Positions 35,078 to 44,198 are shown, counted from the first letter of the stretch. The stretch: DNA of 64,000 nucleotides from an uncultured Coprococcus sp. (GCA_947626675.1 CANQTC010000004.1:114443-178442); one strand, 5' to 3'. Notes: a model not told the origin generated them from the letters alone. Made by a program: numbers and translations.

Positions 35078-35688
35078 CGTATCCTCCATAAATGGCAACT
35101 ATACTGCTTTTCTCCCAAAAGCAGACTATAGATACTATTCCTTTTTCTATATTATCTATAGTACACATCCCATTTATTCGTTTCCACATGCTAAAGATAC
35201 TATTTTTTCAAAAATAATCAAAATAGTATGCATCAGTAATATTTTTACATCTTTTTTGTGACCGCCGCAAAATTTGTCGAAACTGAATATAGCTTTTTAA
35301 TGGGGAGTCCCACCGGTTCCTTGAATAAGTGTGACAACCGACTTGGCGATAATGCCACTTTCATTTTTTAATATCATACTTTTATTAATAAATACTATCC
35401 TTTATTTTTTATGAAAAATAGTATCTGTAGTATATGGTGCAAACCAAAATGTATCTGTACCATAAAATATATATTTTTGTAAATGATATCTATAGTCTGC
35501 TTTCTATATAGAAAGCAGCACTAATGCAGCTGATAATTGCAAAGCTCATCAAAATACAAATTTCGTTAGATACTATTACGAATTTGAACTCGTGAGATGA
35601 ATATTCCACTGTTAATATTATCTAATAAGATTATAATAACAGCTTATCCTGCAATTGTCTAATACAACTATAAATTATGGAGGATACC
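35078..35688. promoter_or_regulatory. Shared control region between the twin XRE genes
   Basis: This 611-bp gap holds four perfect copies of AGATACTATT, on either strand, at 35130-35139, 35195-35204, 35417-35426 and 35568-35577. A 17-bp perfect inverted repeat, AAAGCAGACTATAGATA (35118-35134 against 35487-35503), places the same sequence ahead of both genes. In each case it is followed by a small hairpin CTGCTTT...AAAGCAG. An AraC-type remnant (35245-35361) sits in the middle. Confidence 0.8.
35245..35361 (-). pseudogene. Fragment of an AraC-family regulator
   Basis: This GC-richer patch reads, on the minus strand, KVALSPSRLSHLFKEPVGLP followed by IKKL and a further ~14 residues to a stop. 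The pattern LSPSRLSHLFKE-x-VG is the second HTH of AraC regulators. Stops on both sides remove the rest of the gene, so it is a decayed relic, about 38 codons long, and not a functional gene. Confidence 0.65.
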
Positions 35689-36018
35689 ATGAATTTATCT
35701 GAAATAGTCGGAAATAACATCCGTTTTCACCGCACCAAACAAAATATCAGCCAGGAGCAATTAGCTGAGTATAGTAATTTACATCCATCCTATATTGGAC
35801 AACTGGAACGCGGTAAAAAGAAGCCGACAATTGATACACTCTATAAGATATCACTCGGGCTGAAAGTACCGCTTACGACGATATTGGGCGGTATTGATGA
35901 GTTGGATGATACCAATGAAAGTTACCCCTATAAGTGTTTTTTGCTTGTAAACGAACAAACAGCGCAAAACCAAATAGCTTTATATGAAATACTCCGGAAT
36001 GCACTCTCAATAAAATAA
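35689..36018 (+). CDS. XRE family regulator, copy B of a divergent pair
   Basis: A 109-aa protein almost the same as copy A (34748-35077): HTH (IRFHRTKQNISQEQLAEYSNLHPSYIGQLERGKKKPTIDTLYKI), then LPLTTILGG-like linker (VPLTTILGGIDELDDT) and the same tail ending YEILRNALSIK. Differences cluster in the linker and the tail; the recognition helix is nearly unchanged (YISQLERG versus YIGQLERG). The ribosome site GGAGGATAC is the same as in copy A. A long nested hairpin follows its stop. Confidence 0.9.
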   Translation: MNLSEIVGNNIRFHRTKQNISQEQLAEYSNLHPSYIGQLERGKKKPTIDTLYKISLGLKVPLTTILGGIDELDDTNESYPYKCFLLVNEQTAQNQIALYEILRNALSIK

Positions 36019-36024
36019 ATGTTA

Positions 36025-36128
36025 AAAACTACTGTCAGGTCTATCACCAGAAAAGCACCTTACTATTACCCCCAATCAAAATGTCCGCTTTTCTGTACCG
36101 ATAAACCAGACAGTAGTTTCTTTTTCTT
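36025..36128 (+). terminator. Nested hairpin, likely terminator of XRE copy B or structured RNA
   Basis: Outer arms AAACTACTGTC and GACAGTAGTTT (11 bp) enclose an inner pair AGAAAAGC / GCTTTTCT, with loops of about 30 nt. CTTTTTCTTT follows on the plus strand. The double-stem shape is larger than an ordinary terminator. Confidence 0.65.
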
Positions 36129-36310
36129 TCATAAACTGAAGTTTCCAGATACATTCAAACGCTTCATCCAAAGAATCCTATCTTTCCGGTATCGCCGCCT
36201 GTTTCCATTGAGAACAGATGCAGCTAGCCAGCAACGGACAAATTTTTGCCAATTTAATGTTTATTTTATCAAAAGAGCGTTGTCTGTAAATATTTGGCAA
36301 ATTCCGCCTA

Positions 36311-37555
36311 CTATTTCTCGCCAGGTTTCTTACCACACTTGGTACATCTTAGTACCAATGTACCCGGATTATCAACTACATCTCTCATTTCGTATACTGC
36401 ATCGTGATGGATGGTGTCTACTTGCACCTTATCAAGCCAGTATCCCCAAATTATAGGAAGACCATCTAACCCAACATCATTAGCGTGTACTGCTTCATCG
36501 TGGGCTTTGATAATCTCAATAAGTAAGGAACCATCTATATCACTTACTTTATTGGCATAACCATTATCTACGCCCCACTGCTCCATATCGCAATTACAAC
36601 CTTTACAAAATGTGTGTGTCTCGTACACTGGCTCATCCCAAGCTTCTTCTATACACACCTTTTCTTTCTTTGTAGTTACCCCCTCTTTAATCCATTGGTA
36701 GTCATGATTGCATGTATTAGATGGCTGATTATTAACTGGCTTGCCGCTAGCCAGATTTACCTCTAATCTAAATACTGCCTGTATACCTTTCTTGCTTCCT
36801 TTAGCCTTAGCAACGATACTAAGGCTACCATTCTTCTTAGGGGTAACTACACCTTTTTGATTAACAGTAGCAATCTTTTTGTCACTACTACTCCATATAA
36901 TATCTTTATTAGTATCTAAAATCATATTCCCACTCAATGCTCTAACCTTCAGCTGTGTCTTCTTCGTAATCTTAATTGTCTGTACTGATACATTTCTAAA
37001 CTTTTGCTGAGCTACCAGCGCTGTACCGGACTGGTCGTGAATAGCATTATTATATTTTCTGTAACTGCCTGTCATTCTTACCTTATAGTATCGGTTACCT
37101 CGTATTGTTGTAGCCTTGAACTTAATTGTTTCTCCTGTGCTTTTGAATTTAACCGTTATGGTTGCAGTTCTATCTCTAGGCCCTCCCCATCTGTTTTTTG
37201 TTTTAGTAGTATCCTTAAAGAAAAGCTTTCCATTCTTATTCACACCTACTGCATCCGGATTACTGCTCTTAAATACAAGCTGACTTGCATTCAGCTTCTT
37301 CCCTCTGCATCTAAATTTTAACTGGAATGTCGTATTTCTATATCCTCTTATATTCTGTGGATTACCGTCTTTATCCCCTTTCACATTAACAATCTCAATA
37401 CCATGCTGTTTAACAGTACTGTAATCCCTGTCCTGAATAGCAGACTGCTTGTAGTCATCAGCTTTAGCCACCCCCGCTGTTATCCTACTTCCTGTTATCA
37501 GCATGGCTGCTGTAACTACTGCTATTACCACCTTTTTTAAACTTTTTCTAATCAT
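36311..37555 (-). CDS. Secreted protein with Ig-like (BIG2) domain
   Basis: The 414-aa protein has a signal peptide (MIRKSLKKVVIAVVTAAMLITG...AGVAKA). A BIG2-type Ig-like domain lies around residues 190-265 (WSSSDKKIATVNQKGVVTPKKNGSLSIVAKA). The C-terminal part is Cys-containing (CNHDYQW, FCKGCNCDMEQWG, LRCTKCGKKPGEK). There is no sortase motif, so how it stays on the cell is unclear. The start at 37555 has GGGGAGG upstream. Function unknown; likely surface- or matrix-associated. Confidence 0.75.
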   Translation of the reverse strand: MIRKSLKKVVIAVVTAAMLITGSRITAGVAKADDYKQSAIQDRDYSTVKQHGIEIVNVKGDKDGNPQNIRGYRNTTFQLKFRCRGKKLNASQLVFKSSNPDAVGVNKNGKLFFKDTTKTKNRWGGPRDRTATITVKFKSTGETIKFKATTIRGNRYYKVRMTGSYRKYNNAIHDQSGTALVAQQKFRNVSVQTIKITKKTQLKVRALSGNMILDTNKDIIWSSSDKKIATVNQKGVVTPKKNGSLSIVAKAKGSKKGIQAVFRLEVNLASGKPVNNQPSNTCNHDYQWIKEGVTTKKEKVCIEEAWDEPVYETHTFCKGCNCDMEQWGVDNGYANKVSDIDGSLLIEIIKAHDEAVHANDVGLDGLPIIWGYWLDKVQVDTIHHDAVYEMRDVVDNPGTLVLRCTKCGKKPGEK

Positions 37556-37661
37556 ACCGATTCCTCCCCGCGCAGTGTTTTTCACACTCCTTATTCCAAT
37601 CATTCGTTATATATTAATAACTATCGAACAACCATTTACAGATTTTTCATTTTTGAAATTT

Positions 37662-37690
37662 ATTATATCTGCAAATATTATACTATACAA
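37662..37690 (-). promoter_or_regulatory. Predicted promoter of the BIG2 secreted protein
   Basis: TTGTAT (37685-37690) and TATAAT (37662-37667) on the minus strand are 17 bp apart. Confidence 0.6.
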
Positions 37691-37907
37691 CACTATCATT
37701 GTGTAGCATCTTGTGCTACAAGGTTCATCCCGGTAATGACAACGGAAATAACGCCATAAGAAAACAAACAGTACTATCAATACGTCAATGCCGGTGAAGT
37801 CAGCAGGTGGTATCCTTGCATCATGTTCCCCCACTACTCCTTTAAGGCTTCCTCAGCAGCATATTCAGTCTGACAATGCCATATTATTTTATCGTATTCT
37901 GCATACC

Positions 37908-37936
37908 AAAAACGGGGCAGCTTTTACACCACCCCA
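37908..37936 (-). terminator. Probable terminator after the adhesin gene
   Basis: On the minus strand GGGGTGG pairs with CTGCCCC (two wobble pairs) around an 8-nt loop and is followed by GTTTTTGG. Confidence 0.6.
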
Positions 37937-37957
37937 TCTGTAAGTCTTATCAGACTC

Positions 37958-40900
37958 TTATTTATTTATTCTTCTCCTAACCGTAAGAACCAACGCCAAA
38001 GCTACCAGTGCAAGTGTACCAAGAACACCTGCGCATAGCACCTTACTACAATCTCCAGTCTTTGGTACATTCGGTTTGTCAGGCTTACCCGGAATGTAAA
38101 CGGTCTGGTCTTCATCTTCTAAATCCTCATGTAAACCTATCACTTCACCATTAGACTCTAATGCTACCCTTTCAAATACTACCAGTGTAGCATCCTCAAG
38201 TCCTGTAGTGTCTAATGTAAATACAACATCCACACTTCCAGTCTTTTTATCAGGTGTAAATCGAACTTCTGCAGTAACTTCTCTGCCATTTACAGTTACA
38301 GTTTTTCCGGTTGCCTTATTCATAACAATACCGTATGCCACATATCCCTCACCCACTGTAAGGTTCTCATATTTTATGGTATCCACTATGGTAACCTTCT
38401 TATTGAATGCCAGCTCTTTACTGTCATCTTCAGCCCTTGCCGCTGTTCCAATCTTAGGAAAATAGATGGTTTGGTCATCATCTGTTAAATCTTTATGGTA
38501 TGCCACTTCTACGCCGTCATGTTTCAGTGTTTCAAAAGCAACGGTTGTTTCCCCCGCTAAAAGTGAGGCATCAAACTCAAATACAACCTCAACACTTCCA
38601 TTTTTCTTATCAGCAGTAAATGTAACAGAACCGGTTACTTCCCTACCTTGTGCATCAACTAAAGGTTCAGCAGTCTTCCTATTCACAAGAGTGCCTTCAA
38701 CAGTGTACTCCTTACCAATAATTAAATTCGCATAATGGACAGTATCAACTATTGTCACACTGTTATCAGCACAGGACACATGCGCTTTTGTCTCCTTATC
38801 CATTGCAGTTGTTCCAATCGTTATTAAATGAACTGTCTGCTTCGGCTCACCAATAGTCTTTTCTTCCATAACGGTTACACCATCTAAAGTAATTGTCTCA
38901 AATACTGTGAAACTCTTTCCTGCGTATGGCGTGCTGTCAAACTTATCAAACTTAACAGTCATCTCTCCGTTAGCTACAGTCGGCGTGTAATTTTCTTCTC
39001 TACTTGCTATCACAGTATTTTTTGAACCATCGTTGTAAACTACTTCGCTCTTAATACTGTATTTTGTACCCGGTGTAAGCCCCTTATACATAATCTTATC
39101 AAGAACTTCCGTTTCCTTTGATGCCTGTCCCTGATTAATGCCTGTTGATGAAAGCCATGCTTTTGTCTTAAGCTCAGCTACGGTAACTGTCTGCTCTGCA
39201 TCTGTTTTATCAGCGTGACATACTAAATTACCTTCCCTGTCAGTAAGTACGCCTGTTGTATCAATAGCGCTTCCGTTAGTGTGAACAGCCCCTTTGCTTT
39301 CACCCTTATAAACATACTCGTAAACTACTAGACTTCCTGTTGCATCTGTTGCATCAAAACTAAATACAAGCTTTTCTGTACCGGATGCACTGTATTTATC
39401 AGCTCTGTTTGTTGCAGTATTTGTTGTAAATACCTTCTCAGCAGTAACTGTGCCATTCTTGTATGGTGTACCATCTGCATTCATAACAATACCTTTAATT
39501 GTGTATGTTGCTCCGGCTTCAAAGTATTCGTATTTTACTTCATCTGTAATACTTACAGATTTTTTCTTATTTATCGTCTTAAGTCCTGTTTCTGTATTGT
39601 ATGCCTTTGTCGTAATTCTTGGTTCAGGTACATTGACTAAATTCTCTCCAACATCAAAGACCTTTCCACCCTCTGAAACTACAACTTCAACTGCATCAAT
39701 AAGCTGTCTGCCTTTATTGGCATCACAAGGAAGCTCCTCTATCACATAAGTATCAAACGCAAAAGCTCCTTTACCATCACTTACCTTATCATAATTCCAT
39801 ACAGTATTATCATTACTTCCGAAGAACCAAACACCATTGGCAGCATCCTTTGCATTACCATCATTCTGATTGGTGTTATTTGTATTCTGAAGCTTTGATG
39901 AGTCAAATATACCGTTGCTGTCTGTTACAACTAAATGCTTTTCTCCTGTGGTCTTTGAAGTAATACTGAATACTACGCCTGCCATAGGCTTGCCCTTTTC
40001 ATCAACTTTCTTGAACTTAATATCAGCACGTTTTACCGGCTCGTATACTGTAATGGCATCTTTCTGCAGAGTATTGAACACTCGCACACCTGCTGTATTT
40101 TTACTACCGGCGTACAGTCCTAATTCCCCTTTATCATTTAGTTTATTCTGAAGAATTACCATACTTGGATTAACCTCTGTACCTGCATCATCTGTTATCC
40201 TACCACCATCTTTAGCCGTATTATAACCATCCGGTGCCTTCGTCTCCTCAATGGTAATAGTACCAATTGTAAGATTTACTTGGCCCCTAACATCATACTC
40301 AGTACTACCTGTATGGCTTACTACAAAATCTTTATAAAGTCTAGTCCCCACTAAACTATTAGAATCTATCTTTGTCTCAACCACCCATGTATCAGTAGGC
40401 ATAAGTCCTTCTACATTATCCACCAACACACCTGCATAAAACTTAATTGTAAACTGTGCGCCTTCCAAACTTGCAGCACCTGCCGGATTCTTATTACCAT
40501 CCGCATCTGACTTATACATGGTTATATTAATAGGGTCATTTAAAGCATCCTCAAACGAAATACAAGCGGCTTTGTTCTGACTGTAACTAATGCTGTACTG
40601 CTCTGTCCTACTCTGATTAGCCTGCTTGGTAAAATCAACATAAAACGGTGCTGCCTTTACAAGCCCCTCCGGTACTTTTGTTTCATCTATCCGGTATACA
40701 CCATATTCCAAGTTACCTAATGTGCTTGTACCGTTGCCATTTGCCATATTCCCATCAACAACCTTAACATCGTCAGCCTTACCAATTCCGTTTTTATCCA
40801 TTGTAAACACAGCAACCGGCTTAGTTGTACTTTTATCACTCGTATTTGCCACCTTGTAAACTGTATACTGCGCACCCTCAAGGCTTAAGTTACAGTTTTT

Positions 40901-43369
40901 AAATTTTTCATTTAACTTTTTCGTGAGGGACATAGAATATTTTACTCTAGCGTCTTTACCAGTAAAAGTAAAATCTAAAGTAGTATCAGCACCGCTAAAG
41001 GTTTTCACTATAGGTGTCGTATTCAGCGCGTATTCCTCAGGACTTTCAATTTCTTCCGCCCAGTATGTCCCAACAGGTACGCGCAAAGTAGTACTATTCA
41101 CTTTCTTGTATAGACCATTGCTATCAGCTAAATTCTGTATCACTCCATAACCATCATTGTCAGTTTTAAACTGACAAATATAATTATTTCTGTTTCCTGC
41201 AGAGCCCCGGTATAATCCATATACAGCATCCTTTACAGCATGGTTATCAGAAGCATCAACCTTTTTCAGCCTGATATCCCTATACCCTTTGTCGGTTGCT
41301 TCAAGGTATGCTGCTGCTTTATTACTGCTGGTATTTTTATCCGTATTATCTTTTGTTACTGTGACACTGTATATCTTGTCATTATGCAAGAGACCGGATG
41401 CAGCTTCCAGCTTACCGCCCATTGTTATTTTATTTTCCGAAATCATTCTCAGATTTTCAAGCTCTGTAGCTGTATATGTGCCTGTTTTATCCACCTCAAC
41501 AAACTGCGTATGCGGCTCACCGTTTGCCGCTTTCCACATATCCAGTTCTCCTCTACTTTTAAAAATAATAGGATTATCATTCCTATCAGCATAACAGTAA
41601 CCATTAAACGAACAGTAGAATCTTCCTGCCTGACTTCCGGCACTGTCACAGACCTGATAGGTAATCCCTGCTGCATTATAAGGCGTTGTAATACCCGCAC
41701 CTGCCTTTGCAGCGCTTACACCGTCTGCAGATTTTTTTGTCATCCACAAATAATAATGGGTGTCTTCAACCGTATTCTTAATTGTAAAGCTTACCGTATC
41801 CTGATTGGTCTTCCCACATAGCAAATCCTGCATACCGCCGCCTGTACCCATACAATATACATCACACCCTAACAAACCGTCTAAATTGGGCAGCTTGTAT
41901 GTCTTTTTATCATCCGCCGCTACAGAAAATTTAATTGTAGAATTACATGGAACTTTTACACTACCTGATTGATACCATGTATTACCAACCTTTAACCAAA
42001 GACCTGACGGAAGCCTCACTGTGATATAGTTATCAGCACTTCCCTTCAATACGATTTCATCCGTCACACGTCTTCCAGCAGCAGCGCCAACGCCATCCGC
42101 ATCTGCTGTCACTGTCTTATTGCTGTAGTTTTTCCCCTTATAGGTGAAACGAATTTCAGATTCTGCAACCGATACAAACTTTTTATCCAGAACATTCTGA
42201 TTTACCCAATCATCTGCTAATGCCTGATATTCTGTACCAAGTGTGTTCGTATCATGGTGCCTGACGTTATGAATTGCCCTCATAAGACCTAAATAATTTC
42301 TATCAGACAAATCAAGGGTTTCACCATATGCAATAATCCCACGAACCTCATTAAGCCAGGCTGCATTCGGATTTACAGAGTATGCATAGGAATGGTCACC
42401 ATAAGCAGGCGCTTCCAGTTCTGCATCCCCGCAGTATGCATAAACTCCTAACTCCTTTACATAAAATTCAGGACTGTATGTATCGCCATAACTTACTCTG
42501 CCACGCACATTTACAGAGAACGTATCCGCAGCCCTGGCAATATCCATCAGGCTTTTCATAATCCCATCTTTCAGGTTCAATACCTTACTGTATACTGCAT
42601 TACCAACCACATCGCCTGCGGTAGCGATACGCTCCACATCACCTGGTGCGGCAGCCGGCCCTGTCTCGCCATCGTCTGTAAGCGCATCTTCCGTAATCTC
42701 ATTGGATTCCTCCGCACGATTATCCTCATGGTGATTTTTGACATCAGCAGATGACTTTATCTTTTTCCCATTAAACAAAGTTTCATCCAACCCTATACGC
42801 TTATTATCACCCGCCGACACGCTAAATGCGGCAATTTTATCAGTATATTCATATCCTGTAAAGTGAAAGTCCGTATCCGATTGATATAGCTTTTCACTAA
42901 GCTTGTAGTAATAAACCCCCTCTGCCAAAGTAAAGTCCATGCATTTTGCATCAACACTACCACTATAATATACGAGCGGTCTTTCTTCATCACCATAAAA
43001 ATTACCATCATACGAAAGTACCCCCTCTGCTATCTTATTGCCGGTACAATCACTCTTACCATATATTTCTACTACTATACCGGCAGGATTAAAATCCGAA
43101 ACCTGCATTTCCTTGAATAGCTGCACAATTCCTGTTTGACGATTATCTTCGCCATTGTTTTTCGCTTCCCAACAGTTCTTGCAATCCGCTGCATCATTCG
43201 GCGTTGCAAATAAATCCTCTGAATTTATGGATACATCTTCATACGCCATATCGTTGTATGACATTCCCATGTCACTAGCAGCGAAAACAACATGATTACT
43301 GATTGAGCTTATGAGCATCACACACATGAGCAGTGATATGATTCTGTTCAATATTTTATTTTTACGCAC
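37958..43369 (-). CDS. Large sortase-anchored adhesin with SpaA and VaFE repeat domains
   Basis: The 1803-aa surface protein starts at a GTG (43369) with AGAGAGGTG upstream. It has a signal peptide (residues 1-31), a region resembling a thioester domain (about 285-385; Cys in YAYCGDAE), and four SpaA/prealbumin-like domains (from about 695, 808, 946 and 1114). Four VaFE-type repeats follow between 1250 and 1758 (pattern DTVHYANLIIGKEYTVEGTL). The C-terminus has sortase motif VPKTGD, a membrane helix and RRRINK. It should be covalently attached to peptidoglycan. The small gene at 43383-43571 precedes it in one operon. Confidence 0.88.
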   Translation of the reverse strand: MRKNKILNRIISLLMCVMLISSISNHVVFAASDMGMSYNDMAYEDVSINSEDLFATPNDAADCKNCWEAKNNGEDNRQTGIVQLFKEMQVSDFNPAGIVVEIYGKSDCTGNKIAEGVLSYDGNFYGDEERPLVYYSGSVDAKCMDFTLAEGVYYYKLSEKLYQSDTDFHFTGYEYTDKIAAFSVSAGDNKRIGLDETLFNGKKIKSSADVKNHHEDNRAEESNEITEDALTDDGETGPAAAPGDVERIATAGDVVGNAVYSKVLNLKDGIMKSLMDIARAADTFSVNVRGRVSYGDTYSPEFYVKELGVYAYCGDAELEAPAYGDHSYAYSVNPNAAWLNEVRGIIAYGETLDLSDRNYLGLMRAIHNVRHHDTNTLGTEYQALADDWVNQNVLDKKFVSVAESEIRFTYKGKNYSNKTVTADADGVGAAAGRRVTDEIVLKGSADNYITVRLPSGLWLKVGNTWYQSGSVKVPCNSTIKFSVAADDKKTYKLPNLDGLLGCDVYCMGTGGGMQDLLCGKTNQDTVSFTIKNTVEDTHYYLWMTKKSADGVSAAKAGAGITTPYNAAGITYQVCDSAGSQAGRFYCSFNGYCYADRNDNPIIFKSRGELDMWKAANGEPHTQFVEVDKTGTYTATELENLRMISENKITMGGKLEAASGLLHNDKIYSVTVTKDNTDKNTSSNKAAAYLEATDKGYRDIRLKKVDASDNHAVKDAVYGLYRGSAGNRNNYICQFKTDNDGYGVIQNLADSNGLYKKVNSTTLRVPVGTYWAEEIESPEEYALNTTPIVKTFSGADTTLDFTFTGKDARVKYSMSLTKKLNEKFKNCNLSLEGAQYTVYKVANTSDKSTTKPVAVFTMDKNGIGKADDVKVVDGNMANGNGTSTLGNLEYGVYRIDETKVPEGLVKAAPFYVDFTKQANQSRTEQYSISYSQNKAACISFEDALNDPINITMYKSDADGNKNPAGAASLEGAQFTIKFYAGVLVDNVEGLMPTDTWVVETKIDSNSLVGTRLYKDFVVSHTGSTEYDVRGQVNLTIGTITIEETKAPDGYNTAKDGGRITDDAGTEVNPSMVILQNKLNDKGELGLYAGSKNTAGVRVFNTLQKDAITVYEPVKRADIKFKKVDEKGKPMAGVVFSITSKTTGEKHLVVTDSNGIFDSSKLQNTNNTNQNDGNAKDAANGVWFFGSNDNTVWNYDKVSDGKGAFAFDTYVIEELPCDANKGRQLIDAVEVVVSEGGKVFDVGENLVNVPEPRITTKAYNTETGLKTINKKKSVSITDEVKYEYFEAGATYTIKGIVMNADGTPYKNGTVTAEKVFTTNTATNRADKYSASGTEKLVFSFDATDATGSLVVYEYVYKGESKGAVHTNGSAIDTTGVLTDREGNLVCHADKTDAEQTVTVAELKTKAWLSSTGINQGQASKETEVLDKIMYKGLTPGTKYSIKSEVVYNDGSKNTVIASREENYTPTVANGEMTVKFDKFDSTPYAGKSFTVFETITLDGVTVMEEKTIGEPKQTVHLITIGTTAMDKETKAHVSCADNSVTIVDTVHYANLIIGKEYTVEGTLVNRKTAEPLVDAQGREVTGSVTFTADKKNGSVEVVFEFDASLLAGETTVAFETLKHDGVEVAYHKDLTDDDQTIYFPKIGTAARAEDDSKELAFNKKVTIVDTIKYENLTVGEGYVAYGIVMNKATGKTVTVNGREVTAEVRFTPDKKTGSVDVVFTLDTTGLEDATLVVFERVALESNGEVIGLHEDLEDEDQTVYIPGKPDKPNVPKTGDCSKVLCAGVLGTLALVALALVLTVRRRINK

Positions 43370-43382
43370 ATTTACACCTCTC

Positions 43383-43571
43383 TTAAAAATTATTGTTATA
43401 ATTTTTTCTTCGTCTCTGTTTCCATAAAGGAACATAATCGCCCTTGACAAATGCTTCAATGTTTTCATTCAGGTAATTTTTTTCTTTCCTGAACTCCTCT
43501 ACAGACATTCCCACTCTGTAAAAAGGTTCTTCATCATAGAAAAAATCTCCATACATATCCCTTTTGTCCAT
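43383..43571 (-). CDS. 62-aa protein encoded just upstream of the adhesin
   Basis: A perfect GGAGGT ribosome site precedes an ATG and a 62-codon frame: MDKRDMYGDFFYDEEPFYRV then a basic C-terminus (PLWKQRRRKNYNNNF). It is acidic and aromatic at the N-terminus with no signal peptide or membrane helix. The adhesin start lies 13 bp after its stop. No family was recognised; a leader, chaperone or regulator of adhesin synthesis is conceivable. Confidence 0.65.
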   Translation of the reverse strand: MDKRDMYGDFFYDEEPFYRVGMSVEEFRKEKNYLNENIEAFVKGDYVPLWKQRRRKNYNNNF

Positions 43572-43610
43572 ACTTTACCTCCATTTTGTAATCAGCTTAA
43601 AAATGCGCAT

Positions 43611-43647
43611 AAAAAAAGCTTACGCATATAATAAAATTGCGTAAGCC
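43611..43647 (-). terminator. Intrinsic terminator after luxS
   Basis: On the minus strand GCTTACGCA pairs with TGCGTAAGC around a ~13-nt AT-rich loop and is followed by TTTTTTT. The loop contains the -10 box of the next promoter, so transcripts starting there lack the 5' arm and escape termination. Confidence 0.85.
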
Positions 43648-43656
43648 ATAAGTCAA
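43628..43656 (-). promoter_or_regulatory. Promoter of the 62-aa gene and adhesin operon
   Basis: TTGACT (43651-43656) and TATTAT (43628-43633) on the minus strand are 17 bp apart. The -10 lies in the loop of the luxS terminator. Confidence 0.7.
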
Positions 43657-43695
43657 CAGATTCGCTAAAACTCGCTGAATTCGCGAATATTCGCT
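43657..43695 (-). repeat. Four phased AGCGAAT repeats upstream of the adhesin promoter
   Basis: Read on the minus strand: AGCGAATATT (43686-43695), CGCGAATTC (43677-43685), AGCGAGTTTT (43667-43676) and AGCGAATCTG (43657-43666). The period is 9-10 bp, one helical turn, and the last copy abuts the -35 box. This is the layout of a multi-site activator. Confidence 0.8.
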
Positions 43696-43711
43696 ATATT
43701 TTTGAGATTTT

Positions 43712-44194
43712 TTAACTTTTTGGATAATTTAATCTATCTTCGGATATATTATATAGCACCTCTCTTAAAAATTTTTCTGCCAGATAATTCGCCATATTCA
43801 GGTTCATATCCTGATAGTTTCCACATTCCCTCGGATTTGCTCCCGGAATCGGGTCATGATAATGTCTTATATATTCATACATCGATATCATCAGTTCAAC
43901 GATATCTTTTGATTCATAATCTCCTGCCAATATCAGATAAAATCCGGTTCTGCATCCCATCGGACCAAAATATATTACCCTGTCCTTATATTCCTCGTGA
44001 TTTCTAAGATATGTAGCACCAAGATGTTCAATTGTATGAATTTCTGCCGTATTCATAACAGGTTCAAAATTCGGTTTTGTCATGCGTATATCAAATGTTG
44101 TAATAACTGCTTCACCCGCTTTATCTTTTCTTGAAACATAAATTCCCGGATTCAGCAGTAAATGATTAATTTTAAAACTCTCTATTTTTTCCAC
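43712..44194 (-). CDS. luxS: S-ribosylhomocysteine lyase (LuxS)
   Basis: LuxS cleaves S-ribosylhomocysteine to homocysteine and DPD, the precursor of AI-2. The 160-aa protein has the metal motif HTIEHLGATYLRNH (HxxEH), the catalytic Cys in GCRTGFYLI and the third ligand His in the C-terminal part (CGNYQDMNLNMA region). It starts with GTG behind GAGGAG and follows mtnN by 4 bp, so the two consecutive steps of SAH breakdown are co-transcribed. Confidence 0.96.
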   Translation of the reverse strand: MEKIESFKINHLLLNPGIYVSRKDKAGEAVITTFDIRMTKPNFEPVMNTAEIHTIEHLGATYLRNHEEYKDRVIYFGPMGCRTGFYLILAGDYESKDIVELMISMYEYIRHYHDPIPGANPRECGNYQDMNLNMANYLAEKFLREVLYNISEDRLNYPKS

Positions 44195-44198
44195 TGTA

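Larger units (their letters stand above)
37556..37957. other. 402-bp gap without a convincing gene
   Basis: It holds the promoter of the BIG2 gene (37662-37690), a short hairpin TGTAGCA/TGCTACA (37702-37720) and the terminator of the adhesin gene (37908-37936). A 75-codon open frame (minus strand from 37834) begins with GTG only two bases behind AAAGGAG and has no recognisable features. It is not called. Confidence 0.6.

Noticed and set aside
37607..37834. 75-codon open frame on the minus strand between the BIG2 and adhesin genes
   Set aside because: It starts with GTG only two bases behind an AAAGGAG, has no recognised motif, and overlaps the promoter region of the BIG2 gene. Probably chance.
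38100..39620. Repeated sequence in the adhesin gene as a CRISPR-like or tandem DNA repeat
   Set aside because: The repetition is at protein level (VaFE domains of ~120 residues) with diverged DNA, and no spacer pattern is present.
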